Source: an uncultured Fulvivirga sp.
Lineage (GTDB): Bacteria > Bacteroidota > Bacteroidia > Cytophagales > Cyclobacteriaceae
Assembly (NCBI GenBank): GCA_947500555.1
Contig: CANMSE010000001.1
Span: 682,001 to 746,000 of the forward strand
Direction of reading: 5' to 3'
Length of the DNA: 64,000 nucleotides
The notes under the pieces were generated by a model, which worked only from the letters and a program-made list of their open reading frames with translations, was not told the origin of the DNA and made no database searches. Position 1 is the first letter of the stretch, and every line of letters begins with the position of its first letter. The translations under genes and the position numbers were made by a program. Positions 18,168 through 26,542 of this stretch are shown here, piece by piece.

Positions 18168-18285
18168 GTCATGCCGGAAAAAATAGGATTGCAAAAAGTA
18201 ATCCTATTTTTTCCGGTATCTCGATAATTAGATACCGGACATTTTTATTTCTTTGTTAATTTAGAAATAAAAATTCCGGCATGAC
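18168..18285. repeat. Three-arm nested palindrome (REP/MITE-like intergenic element)
   Basis: An outer inverted repeat, GTCATGCCGG (18168-18177) and CCGGCATGAC (18276-18285), encloses three consecutive hairpins that share CCGG at every junction. Arm 1 is a perfect 17-bp stem (18174-18190 with 18200-18216) and a 9-base loop. Arm 2 is a perfect 9-bp stem (18213-18221 with 18230-18238). Arm 3 is a 17-bp stem with one bulged base (18235-18252 with 18263-18279). As DNA it could extrude a cross; as RNA it would fold as a cloverleaf. No protein is encoded. It sits between divergent genes, so it is not a simple terminator. Confidence 0.85.
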
Positions 18286-18329
18286 GGGATCATTCTGGTT
18301 CATTAGCCATCTATATTTTTGACCATACC

Positions 18330-19679
18330 ATGAAAAACTTATTACCAACTTTTTGCCTCTTGTTCACATGCTCTTTTCTTTCAGCACAAACCACTGACTC
18401 GAGAATCTATGATATTATTGAGGCTGTTTCAGCCGATCGGCTGGAAAAAGACATTCAAAAACTAGTTTCTTTTGGCACACGCCATACCTTATCAGATACT
18501 GTTTCTCAATCGAGAGGAATAGGAGCTGCCAGACGATGGATAAAAAGTGAGTTCTCTAAAATCTCTAAAGACTGCCAAGGTTGCCTGGAAGTAAGCTACT
18601 TGCGCAACCTGGTAAAAGGAGATCCGGATACTCGTATTAAAACAGATGTAGAGATTGTAAGCGTGATGGCGGTACAACGCGGTACGAAATACCCCAACCG
18701 GTATGTGATCATGTCCGGAGATATAGATAGCAGGGTGAGTGACCCTCTTAACTCTACGGATGACTCCCCGGGAGCAAATGATAACGCCACGGGTATGGCA
18801 GGAGCAATAGAAGCTGCACGCGTTTTGTCAAAGTATACCTTTGAATCAAGCATTATTTATGCTGGTCTTGCCGGAGAGGAGCAAGGACTTTTTGGAGGTA
18901 AATACATGGCTGAAGTGGCTAAAGAAAAAGGCTGGGAAATTATTGGCGTCTTAAACAATGATATGATCGGAAATATTGAGGGAGTAAATGGTGTCATTGA
19001 TAACCGCAGCTTTCGAATTTTCTCCGAGCCAACTCCCGTTACGGAAGATGAGCAAACCCGAAGAAGAAGGCGATTTTATGGTGGAGAAGTAGATGGCATC
19101 TCACGACAGTTAGCACGCTATATTCATAGAACTACTATGACCTATATGCCTGAAATGAATCCTAACATGATTTATCGTCTGGATAGGTTTGGTAGAGGTG
19201 GCCATCACAGACCATTTAATGACCAGGGTTTTGCCGGTATTCGTATTATGGAAACCAATGAAAATTATACCCGCCAGCATCAAGACCTAAGACAAGAAAA
19301 TGGCATCAAATACGGTGATGTAATAGAAGGAGTAAATTTCGACTATTGTGCGAAACTCACTGCTGTGAATGCGATTAACCTGGCTTCTTTGGCCTGGGCA
19401 CCTGATACTCCCAAAAATGTAGAGATAGCAGGTGCAGTACAACCATCTACTTCACTACGATGGGAAATGAAAGACCATGCTAACCTTGCAGGGTATAAAA
19501 TTTACTGGCGTGAAACCACTGCTCCTCAGTGGCAATCTTCCAAATTTGTTGGTAAAGTGAATGAATATTTACTGGAAGGCATTGTCATTGACAATTACCT
19601 CTTTGGAGTAGCTGCTGTTGGAAAAGATGGTCACGAGAGTGTGGTGGTGTTTCCGAGTGGAGTGTATAGGAGGGAGTGA
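18330..19679 (+). CDS. M28 family metallopeptidase with C-terminal fibronectin type III domain
   Basis: A 449-residue secreted peptidase: signal peptide to about residue 19 (LSAQ), M28 zinc peptidase domain (about 40-350) and an Fn3-like domain (about 358-445). The bridging Asp (GANDNATG), the catalytic/metal Glu pair (GEEQGLFGG), the Asp in NNDMIGN and a late His (RGGHHRPFND) are present. The first zinc His, usually in GGHxDS, is replaced by Asp (SGDIDS), so metal geometry may differ. M28 enzymes are aminopeptidases or dipeptidases. It stands 6 bp before the NTR-like gene and is likely co-transcribed with it. Confidence 0.88.
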   Translation: MKNLLPTFCLLFTCSFLSAQTTDSRIYDIIEAVSADRLEKDIQKLVSFGTRHTLSDTVSQSRGIGAARRWIKSEFSKISKDCQGCLEVSYLRNLVKGDPDTRIKTDVEIVSVMAVQRGTKYPNRYVIMSGDIDSRVSDPLNSTDDSPGANDNATGMAGAIEAARVLSKYTFESSIIYAGLAGEEQGLFGGKYMAEVAKEKGWEIIGVLNNDMIGNIEGVNGVIDNRSFRIFSEPTPVTEDEQTRRRRRFYGGEVDGISRQLARYIHRTTMTYMPEMNPNMIYRLDRFGRGGHHRPFNDQGFAGIRIMETNENYTRQHQDLRQENGIKYGDVIEGVNFDYCAKLTAVNAINLASLAWAPDTPKNVEIAGAVQPSTSLRWEMKDHANLAGYKIYWRETTAPQWQSSKFVGKVNEYLLEGIVIDNYLFGVAAVGKDGHESVVVFPSGVYRRE

Positions 19680-19685
19680 TAGATA

Positions 19686-20192
19686 ATGTTTAAAACAATC
19701 TTTCTGATATTAATTATGCTGGCATTTACATTAGCATCATTTGCCTGTTCTTGCTCTAGATACTCTGTGGTCAAAGGCATAAAAAATGCAGATTTAGTGT
19801 TTACAGGAAAGGTTATAGAGATCTCTGATATAAGCCACTATGATACTCTAACGTATACTCTGTCAAATTCTGATTCGATCTATGAACATGTTGAGCTAGA
19901 CTATATCTATTCTTTCAAATTTAAAATACAATCACTTCATAAAGGAGTTTATGATTCTACAACTATTGACGTAATTTCTTCTGGAGGAGGTGCTGACTGC
20001 GGAATGTACTTCAAAGAAAATACACAACATTTAATCTATACGAACTTGAGTGACAAAAAGCACTTGAAAATATTACCTATGGATGATAAAGTTGAATCAT
20101 ATTATATGACCCACTTATGTACTAGAACCAAAAAAAAGTCTAAAGTTGGCATTTATGAATCGTTCATTCTTTTCTTAAATAGAGTATTTTGA
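19686..20192 (+). CDS. Small secreted protein with netrin/TIMP-like (NTR-like) pattern
   Basis: A 168-residue protein with a signal peptide (MFKTIFLILIMLAFTLASFA) followed at once by CSCSR. The rest follows the NTR/TIMP plan: ADLVFTGKVIEI, a strand FKFKIQSLHKG, GGGADCGMYF and a final HLCTRTK, giving five cysteines in total. In eukaryotic TIMPs the N-terminal Cys chelates the zinc of metalloproteinases; bacterial homologues are uncharacterised. Its position 6 bp after a zinc peptidase gene makes a regulatory or inhibitory pairing possible, but this is inference. Base composition and codon use look like the neighbours. Confidence 0.6.
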   Translation: MFKTIFLILIMLAFTLASFACSCSRYSVVKGIKNADLVFTGKVIEISDISHYDTLTYTLSNSDSIYEHVELDYIYSFKFKIQSLHKGVYDSTTIDVISSGGGADCGMYFKENTQHLIYTNLSDKKHLKILPMDDKVESYYMTHLCTRTKKKSKVGIYESFILFLNRVF

Positions 20193-20239
20193 AAAACAAG
20201 GCAGTAGCTAATAGCAATTGTACCTAGTAATATGTTGCC

Positions 20240-21085
20240 TTATTTAGTTTCTACGCCCTTTAAATAAAACCCTATCTTTAACTGAGGTGCTACAGAAATT
20301 CTTTCCGTTAGCTTCTCGAATGTAGCAAAGCTTGTTTGTTTGGTGTACAAGTTGGATCCCGAAGCTACTTTCTTCGACCGAAACATCAGGCCTTCATTGC
20401 CTTTCCCATGTTCATCGTGTACCCATTCTAAACTTAGTAATACATCTTCAGAAACTACAAGTGCATAGTCTGACAAGTCCACATCAAAGGTGCCTTTTCG
20501 CTGTGGTGCTTTTATTATTACATTATCATTCAGCAGTTTTTTACCTACTTGTCCTTTGTTAAAATCATACAAGTTTACTCTAAACAATAAACTATCGGCA
20601 CCTGTAAAGTTGATAGTGAAGTGTGCACTTTCTATAAGCGTTTCTTTCCTCACCTTGATATGTGCGCCTATCTCAGTACCTAACGTTTTGCCAGCAAATC
20701 CTATGCTATTGCCTTTGCTTTCGAGCTTGTTACCAAGAATAACATCTTTCCCATAGTAGTCTGCGCTAATTATCACCTCTTCCAACACCTCTGTTTTAGC
20801 TTTCAGCTTAACATCAGGGTTCTTTAAAAGCTCTTGAAAAGAAAGCTCAAGAACTTCATATCCAATGGAGGAAAAAATGACCTGCTCACTTTCCTTGATA
20901 CTCTTTAGGATATACTCCCCCTGGCTATTGCTAACTGTACCTACTCCAAGCTTAGGGCTACCTATATTTACAAAAGGAACTGGCTCTCCCGTTTCACTAT
21001 CGAGCACCTTACCCGAAATAGAGTTCTGCGCTGAGGTAGGCTGTGCAAAAAGTAAAACAAACAATATAAATGATAAAATTCGCAT
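20240..21085 (-). CDS. Carboxypeptidase-regulatory-like domain protein
   Basis: A 281-residue secreted protein: signal peptide (MRILSFILFVLLFAQPTSAQ), then a CarboxypepD_reg-like domain (about 22-105) with SISGKVLDSETGEPVPFVNI and SNSQGEYILK. The remaining 170 residues are predicted beta-rich and carry no motif I recognise. The first domain is the same module found at the start of TonB-dependent receptors, but the protein is too short to be a barrel. Many Bacteroidota encode such stand-alone proteins of unknown role, probably periplasmic or surface. It converges with the NTR-like gene, with a 47-bp gap. Confidence 0.8.
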   Translation of the reverse strand: MRILSFILFVLLFAQPTSAQNSISGKVLDSETGEPVPFVNIGSPKLGVGTVSNSQGEYILKSIKESEQVIFSSIGYEVLELSFQELLKNPDVKLKAKTEVLEEVIISADYYGKDVILGNKLESKGNSIGFAGKTLGTEIGAHIKVRKETLIESAHFTINFTGADSLLFRVNLYDFNKGQVGKKLLNDNVIIKAPQRKGTFDVDLSDYALVVSEDVLLSLEWVHDEHGKGNEGLMFRSKKVASGSNLYTKQTSFATFEKLTERISVAPQLKIGFYLKGVETK

Positions 21086-21246
21086 AACAGTATTTAGGAT
21101 CAGACGATATACGAACTCTTAAGTTACAAAAGCGAATGGATCAGTAGCAACTTACTTTCAATGTACAGTACCAAGCTTGAATTATCCCGGGTCTTATACT
21201 TTTTAGTAACTTCAGGTGACAAAATACTATCAATACAGCTAAGTCT

Positions 21247-21306
21247 ATGAATATCAAATCTATCGCCTATTTCTTAATCTCGGCAATTTCCATTGTCGTC
21301 ATTTAG
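21247..21306 (+). pseudogene. Detached 5' end of the AI-2E transporter gene, ending in TAG
   Basis: The ATG at 21247 opens a frame (MNIKSIAYFLISAISIVVI) that matches the usual N-terminus of AI-2E family proteins and is in the same frame as the long downstream ORF. It ends at a TAG (21304-21306) inside what should be the first membrane helix; the downstream frame continues IFGKSLLIPFVFAL without a gap. One base change would restore a continuous 343-codon gene. This could be a true nonsense mutation, a sequencing error, or readthrough. Confidence 0.75.
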
Positions 21307-21324
21307 ATATTTGGTAAAAGTCTA

Positions 21325-22278
21325 TTGATCCCCTTTGTTTTTGCCCTGCTCCTTTGGTTCATTATTAGAGAGGTGCGACATCTATTGGATAAAGTAGATT
21401 TTATAAAAAATAGATTCCCCTCATGGGCCAAAAACATCCTAACGTCATTTGTGATTCTAGCTGTTTTAGCCTTCTCTTCAACAGTCATAACCTCAAGTAT
21501 TAACTCGCTGGCAAAATCATACAAAAAGTACGAAAAGAATGTTGATCAACTGGTGACTCAAACCAATGAAACGCTGAATATTGATCTTATGGATTTTCTA
21601 AAAGGCCATACAAGTGACCTTGATTTCGGTACAATATTAAGTTCCATATTCAACTCAGTAACCGATATTTTAGGTAGTGCTTTTATGATTATTCTTTACG
21701 GGCTATTTATTTTCCTTGAAGAGTCCTCTTTCCAGCAAAAACTAAAGAATGTGTTTCCCGATAAAGAGCGCTTTGATTGGGTATCTGGTATCCTAACAAG
21801 TATGGAGAAATCTATTGCGAAATACCTGGGCCTTAAAACCCTGGTAAGCCTCATTACAGGAGTTTTAAGCTATGTTGTTTTATTGATCATAGGAATAGAC
21901 TCTCCCATATTTTGGGCATTTCTGATTTTTATTCTCAATTACATTCCGACCATAGGCTCGCTGATTGCCACTACCTTTCCGGCTATTTTTTGTTTGTTGC
22001 AATTCGGTGAATTTACCCCAGGTATATTAGTTCTCATTTTTGTTGGGGCCGTACAACTCATTGTTGGCAATGTGATTGAACCAAAACTAATGGGTAACTC
22101 TATGAATCTAAGTGCACTAGTCACCATCATCGCTTTATCTTTCTGGGGTGCTATTTGGGGGGTAACAGGAATGATATTAAGCATTCCGATTACCGTGATC
22201 ATGGTCATTGTCTTTTCTCAATTCCCTTCAACCAAGCCTGTGGCCATTATGCTTTCTGATAAGGGAGAGGTTAGTTAG
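21325..22278 (+). CDS. AI-2E family transporter (5' end interrupted)
   Basis: The open part is 317 residues from a TTG at 21325, with about seven more hydrophobic helices, an amphipathic segment (about 50-100), and the typical C-terminal run LNYIPTIGSLIAT, GNVIEPKLMG and FWGAIWGVTGMILSIP. The AI-2E (PerM/YdiK) family are polytopic inner-membrane exporters of diverse small molecules; the name comes from E. coli TqsA. The natural start is probably the ATG at 21247, cut off by an in-frame TAG, so the expressed form may lack half of the first helix or not be made. The family call is secure; function is not. Confidence 0.8.
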   Translation: MIPFVFALLLWFIIREVRHLLDKVDFIKNRFPSWAKNILTSFVILAVLAFSSTVITSSINSLAKSYKKYEKNVDQLVTQTNETLNIDLMDFLKGHTSDLDFGTILSSIFNSVTDILGSAFMIILYGLFIFLEESSFQQKLKNVFPDKERFDWVSGILTSMEKSIAKYLGLKTLVSLITGVLSYVVLLIIGIDSPIFWAFLIFILNYIPTIGSLIATTFPAIFCLLQFGEFTPGILVLIFVGAVQLIVGNVIEPKLMGNSMNLSALVTIIALSFWGAIWGVTGMILSIPITVIMVIVFSQFPSTKPVAIMLSDKGEVS

Positions 22279-22292
22279 GCTTTTTCAATATT

Positions 22293-22886
22293 ATGAACTT
22301 ATCAAGACGTCAAATCAGACCAAAACTAAAGTTAAAGGGGAAGACAATTTTTATTATTGCACTGCTCACAATAATCCTGACTATTCTAACTGTTTACATC
22401 ACCGGAATGGAATATAACCGTTCATTATCGAATAATTTCTTTATCTCACTGAGTATAATAGCAACATTTATGTTCTGCTTTCTGACAATAACATTATACA
22501 ATGGGACAAAATTAATTAATAACTATCCAAAGTTTAAGAATTATGAAACGGGATCAATCATGAGTAGCCCTGATTTGCCTGATTTTGGTATTGATGTAGG
22601 TGAAGGTTTAGCAGGGATAGTACTTTCTATACTTCTTTGGGTAGCTATAGCAATTTTAATGGTTGTACTGATTTTGATTTTTGAAGCAATTCTTTGGATG
22701 TCAATTTTTATTCTTTTTGCCTCACTATATTGGATATTTATTCGAGCACTAAGATTAGTCTTTTACAAAGGGCGGATGACAAAAGGAGATCTTACAGCTG
22801 CTATATACAATGCCTTTTTGTACACATTCTTTTATACAAGTTGGTTGTTCGGAATTGCATTTATTATTCAGATAGTTTCTAAATGA
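22293..22886 (+). CDS. Hypothetical multi-pass membrane protein
   Basis: A 197-residue protein with a basic N-terminus (NLSRRQIRPKLKLKGK) and about five hydrophobic segments: two in the first 70 residues, then, after a soluble stretch with SSPDLPDFGIDVGEG, three more between about 105 and 195. I do not recognise a family and see no catalytic or metal-binding motif. It begins 14 bp after the AI-2E gene on the same strand and may be co-transcribed. It is followed by a short inverted repeat and converges with polA. Confidence 0.6.
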   Translation: MNLSRRQIRPKLKLKGKTIFIIALLTIILTILTVYITGMEYNRSLSNNFFISLSIIATFMFCFLTITLYNGTKLINNYPKFKNYETGSIMSSPDLPDFGIDVGEGLAGIVLSILLWVAIAILMVVLILIFEAILWMSIFILFASLYWIFIRALRLVFYKGRMTKGDLTAAIYNAFLYTFFYTSWLFGIAFIIQIVSK

Positions 22887-22934
22887 TCATCTAATTTATA
22901 AAACATCATCAAAGTTATTTTCAACTACAGATAA

Positions 22935-22956
22935 GCACAAGCGGACGCTTGCGCTA
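22935..22956. repeat. Small inverted repeat between convergent genes
   Basis: AGCACAAGCG, two bases, then CGCTTGCGCT forms a ten-base stem with one mismatch in the gap between the membrane protein gene and polA. There is no T tract on either side, so it looks more like a small dispersed palindromic repeat than a standard terminator. Confidence 0.4.
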
Positions 22957-22980
22957 GCAGTAGGTTAACATTAAGCATTA

Positions 22981-25770
22981 TCAATGCGCCTTCAACCAGT
23001 TATCACCCGTCCCTGCTTCTACCTCTAAAGGCACTTCGAGATTTACGGCATTCATCATCAAGTCAATGATTTTGGGCTTTACCAAATCCACTTCATTCTT
23101 AGGTACATCAAATACTAATTCGTCATGTACCTGCATAATCATTTTAGTGCCCAACTTTTCCTCTTTAAGCCATTGCTGGATATTCACCATCGCTTTTTTA
23201 ATAATGTCAGCTGCGCTTCCCTGAATGGGAGCATTAATGGCGTTTCGTTCCGCATAGCCGCGCATAGTAGCATTTCTTGAATTGATATCACGCAAATACC
23301 TTCGTCTTCCCATGATGGTCTCAACATATTCATCCTTCTTAGCTTTTTCAATACTCGCATCCATATAAGATTTGATAGCAGAAAACTCTTTGAAGTAAGC
23401 TGTAATTATTTCATTCGCTTCTGTTCTGGAAATACTAAGATTTTGGGCTAACCCAAAAGCAGAAATTCCATATATAATCCCAAAGTTGACTTCCTTGGCT
23501 TTGCGTCTCATGCCAGGATCTACTTCATCCAGGGAAACGTTAAAAACTTTGGCTGCAGTGGTGGAATGAATATCTCTTCCGTTTTTAAATGCTTCGATCA
23601 TAGTCTTATCCTCAGCAAAAGAAGCCGCTATGCGTAATTCTATTTGGGAATAATCCGCAGAAAGAATAACATAATTTTCATCCCGCGCAACAAATGCCTT
23701 TCTAATTTCTCTTCCCTTGGCCGTACGTATCGGAATATTTTGGAGATTAGGGTTATTGGAACTCAATCGACCTGTAGCGGCTATGGCCTGACCGTAGTCT
23801 GTATGAATACGCCCATCACTTTCGCTGATCATTCTTGGTAGTGCATCTACGTATGTGGATTTCAGCTTCTGATATTCCCTGAATTCTAATATTTTATTGG
23901 CAATGGTATGTTCATTGGCCAGTTTGCTCAATATTTCTTCACCAGTAGCATACTGTCCTGTTTTTGTCTTTTTGGGTTTGTCTACCAGCTTAAGTTTATC
24001 AAAAAGTATCTCTCCCAATTGCTTTGGTGAGGCGATATTAAACTCCTGTCCTGCTATTTCAAATATCTCTTCCTGTGCTTTAAGGCTCTCATCCTGCAGC
24101 TCTTTCGACATGGTTGCAAGAGCGGATTCATCGATTTTCACCCCTTCATACTCCATCTGAGAAAGCACCAGTGCAAGCGGATGTTCTACCTCGTTAAGGA
24201 GTTTCTCTAATTTTAATGCTTCTAATTCAGGTATCAGTTTATCTTTCAACTGCATGGTGATGTCAGCATCTTCACAGGCATAATCAGAAACCTCCTCAGG
24301 TGCCAGATCAGCCATATTCTTCTGGTTTTTCCCTTTCGGACCTATCAATTTAGTAATGGAAACTGGACTGTAGTTGAGATATCGTTCTGCCAAAACATCC
24401 ATACCATGCTTGGTCTCAGGATCAATCAGATAATGAGCCAGCATAGTATCGAAAATTGGTCCTTGAACTTCGATGTCGTACTTCCTTAACACGAGCACAT
24501 CGTACTTTACGTTTTGTCCAACTTTCAAAATGCCAGTGTTTTCCAGCACTGCTTTGAATTCTAATAAAATTGATTTGGCCTCATCGAAGTCCAACGGGGT
24601 TGAAACATAATAAGCCTCCCCTTTTTTAAATGAAAAAGATATACCTACTACTTGCGCTTCTACCGCATCCACTCCTGTAGTTTCTGTATCAAAACAAAAC
24701 TCCTTTTGCTTTTCAAGCTTTTTGAGTAGCTCACTACGACCTTCAGAGGTATTGACCAACTGATAATTATGTTTGGCCGTTTCTAAAGTTTCAAACGGAA
24801 CCTGCTCAGATTCTTCTACTTCGAGTGCTTCTTTGCTTGCACTGCTAAACATATCCAATTGTCCGGAAGCGGGTGCTCCTTTCGATATTTCAGTATTGAA
24901 CACTCGCTTTAGCAGCGTTTTGAATTCTAGCTCTTCAAAAATGGGTTTAAGCTTATCCTCATCCGGTGCTGTATATTCCAAATCTTCAGACTTAAATTCT
25001 ATAGGCACTTCTACATTAATTCTTGCTAATTCTTTTGATAAAAGGCCTTGCTCAGCAAACTCTTCCACCTTTTCTTTCATCTTACCCTTCAACTTATCGG
25101 TATTGGCCACTAAGCCTTCAACAGAACCATATTCTTTCAAAAATTTTGAAGCCGTCTTTGGCCCTACTCCAGGTATTCCTGGAATGTTATCTACTGAATC
25201 ACCTTGAAGACCAAGCATATCGACCACCTGATCTACATTTTCAATATCCCACTTCTTACAAACCTCCTCTACGCCCATTACATCTACCGCATTACCCATA
25301 TAGGCTGGTTTGTAGAGAAAGATTCTTTCTTCTACTAATTGCCCAAAATCCTTATCCGGAGTCATCATGTAAACTTCGAACCCTTCTTTAGCTGCCTTTT
25401 TAGCAAATGTGCCAATGATATCATCCGCCTCATAACCATCCAATTCAATTACAGGAATATTGAATGCTTTAATAATATCTTTGGTAATGGGAATACCAAT
25501 TTTTATGTCTTCCGGGGTTTCTTCCCGATTCGCTTTGTATTCCGGATAGCGTTCATGTCGAAAAGTGGGCGCTGATGTATCGAACACTACTGCAATATGT
25601 GAAGGGTTCTGCTTCTCCAGTATTTCTAAAAGGGTAAGCGTAAAGCCAAACATCACTCCTGTATTTATCCCTTTGGAGGAAACACGAGGATTTTGACTAA
25701 ATGCAAAATGTGATCTGTAGATTAATGCATAGGCATCGAGGAGGAAGAGTTTTTTGGTAGGGTTGCTCAT
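22981..25770 (-). CDS. polA: DNA polymerase I
   Basis: A 929-residue family A polymerase with all three domains. The 5'-3' nuclease (1-290) shows LLDAYALIYR, the DxxD acidic cluster and GVGPKTA. The 3'-5' exonuclease (about 325-520) keeps its DxE metal site (FDTETTGVD) and YACEDADIT, so proofreading is probably active. The polymerase domain (about 560-929) has DYSQIELRI, the O-helix RRKAKEVNFGIIYG and QVHDELVF. It fills gaps and removes RNA primers in replication and repair. It stands alone, 32 bp downstream of the PIN toxin gene on the same strand. Confidence 0.97.
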   Translation of the reverse strand: MSNPTKKLFLLDAYALIYRSHFAFSQNPRVSSKGINTGVMFGFTLTLLEILEKQNPSHIAVVFDTSAPTFRHERYPEYKANREETPEDIKIGIPITKDIIKAFNIPVIELDGYEADDIIGTFAKKAAKEGFEVYMMTPDKDFGQLVEERIFLYKPAYMGNAVDVMGVEEVCKKWDIENVDQVVDMLGLQGDSVDNIPGIPGVGPKTASKFLKEYGSVEGLVANTDKLKGKMKEKVEEFAEQGLLSKELARINVEVPIEFKSEDLEYTAPDEDKLKPIFEELEFKTLLKRVFNTEISKGAPASGQLDMFSSASKEALEVEESEQVPFETLETAKHNYQLVNTSEGRSELLKKLEKQKEFCFDTETTGVDAVEAQVVGISFSFKKGEAYYVSTPLDFDEAKSILLEFKAVLENTGILKVGQNVKYDVLVLRKYDIEVQGPIFDTMLAHYLIDPETKHGMDVLAERYLNYSPVSITKLIGPKGKNQKNMADLAPEEVSDYACEDADITMQLKDKLIPELEALKLEKLLNEVEHPLALVLSQMEYEGVKIDESALATMSKELQDESLKAQEEIFEIAGQEFNIASPKQLGEILFDKLKLVDKPKKTKTGQYATGEEILSKLANEHTIANKILEFREYQKLKSTYVDALPRMISESDGRIHTDYGQAIAATGRLSSNNPNLQNIPIRTAKGREIRKAFVARDENYVILSADYSQIELRIAASFAEDKTMIEAFKNGRDIHSTTAAKVFNVSLDEVDPGMRRKAKEVNFGIIYGISAFGLAQNLSISRTEANEIITAYFKEFSAIKSYMDASIEKAKKDEYVETIMGRRRYLRDINSRNATMRGYAERNAINAPIQGSAADIIKKAMVNIQQWLKEEKLGTKMIMQVHDELVFDVPKNEVDLVKPKIIDLMMNAVNLEVPLEVEAGTGDNWLKAH

Positions 25771-25797
25771 ATTTTAAAGGTAGCAAATGAGTGAGAT

Positions 25798-26223
25798 TTA
25801 CTTTATTCTATTTTGCATAAGATAACTGCATAAATCTGAAGGTGTCCAAATATAGGCTTTGTCTTTATTTCTAAATTTTTTATCAAGGGTGATAATCTTG
25901 TCACATTTTGCATTTAATGCTGAAGCCATTTGCATAGAGTCCTCAAAATCTGTCCAGCCCAAGGCAAAAGCATCCTTAACTTCAGCGGCACCCTGTCCAA
26001 CAATTTCCATGATTGCATAAACTTGTTTTATTCTTTTATTTGCCAATGCAGTACTACCAGTTGATTGAAACAAATAATGGATATCCATCAACGTTTTTGA
26101 ACTGGTACAACCTATGAGCTCCCCTCGTTTGATAAATTCAAGGATGACTTCTATTTCTTTGGCAGCAAGACCATCAGCAAATAAGTCATCGAATACATTA
26201 GTATCTATGAAAACTTTACGCAC
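25798..26223 (-). CDS. PIN domain toxin (VapC-like)
   Basis: A PIN-domain endoribonuclease of about 141 residues. The GTG at 26223 is preferred because it overlaps the antitoxin stop by 8 bp and puts the first catalytic Asp at the usual place (VFIDTNVFDD); an ATG at 26265 would add 14 residues read through the antitoxin gene. Further acidic positions are in WTDFEDSMQMA and ITLDKKF. PIN toxins cut tRNA, rRNA or mRNA. Together with the upstream RHH-type gene it forms a type II toxin-antitoxin pair. The target RNA cannot be told from sequence. Confidence 0.85.
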   Translation of the reverse strand: MRKVFIDTNVFDDLFADGLAAKEIEVILEFIKRGELIGCTSSKTLMDIHYLFQSTGSTALANKRIKQVYAIMEIVGQGAAEVKDAFALGWTDFEDSMQMASALNAKCDKIITLDKKFRNKDKAYIWTPSDLCSYLMQNRIK

Positions 26224-26464
26224 GTTTATAATTTCGAAGCTTTTTGACTGCAGCTTCTCGAACACGTTCCTTAGTAGGCTTGGTTCTTTTCGGAAGACAG
26301 CCTCTTAGCTCTTTAATTTCTTTTGAAATAGTAATAGAATCTTCGGTGAGTTCTTTTTCTCGTTGAATTAAATCCCTAACAAATTCTGACATGGTTTTTT
26401 GAGCTCGATTAGCCAAAGCCTCAAGAGTAGACCTATCTAGTGTGAGTGTTATTTTTTCCGCCAT
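26216..26464 (-). CDS. Ribbon-helix-helix type antitoxin (DUF6364-like)
   Basis: An 82-residue protein from the ATG at 26464 (the ATG at 26488 would add eight residues). The start, AEKITLTLDRSTLEALA, then KTMSEFVRDLIQRE, is the beta-strand plus two helices of the RHH/MetJ-Arc fold. The basic C-terminal tail (KRTKPTKERVREAAVKKL) probably wraps the toxin. It lies immediately upstream of, and overlaps, the PIN toxin gene, the normal order for such modules. Autoregulation by binding the short upstream region (26465-26542) is expected from the family; no operator is obvious by eye. Confidence 0.8.
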   Translation of the reverse strand: MAEKITLTLDRSTLEALANRAQKTMSEFVRDLIQREKELTEDSITISKEIKELRGCLPKRTKPTKERVREAAVKKLRNYKRA

Positions 26465-26542
26465 GGCTATATGGTTTAATGCTACCATGTGAAATTAGTA
26501 AAGTGGTATGTCAAAAACAAACTATACCACCTATTTGTCCAA

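Noticed and set aside
21086..21246. Search for a tRNA or small gene in the gap before the AI-2E gene
   Set aside because: No cloverleaf, no frame with domain features; nothing supported.
24773..25207. 144-codon plus-strand frame opposite polA
   Set aside because: Ser/Leu-rich shadow of the polymerase gene with no independent support.
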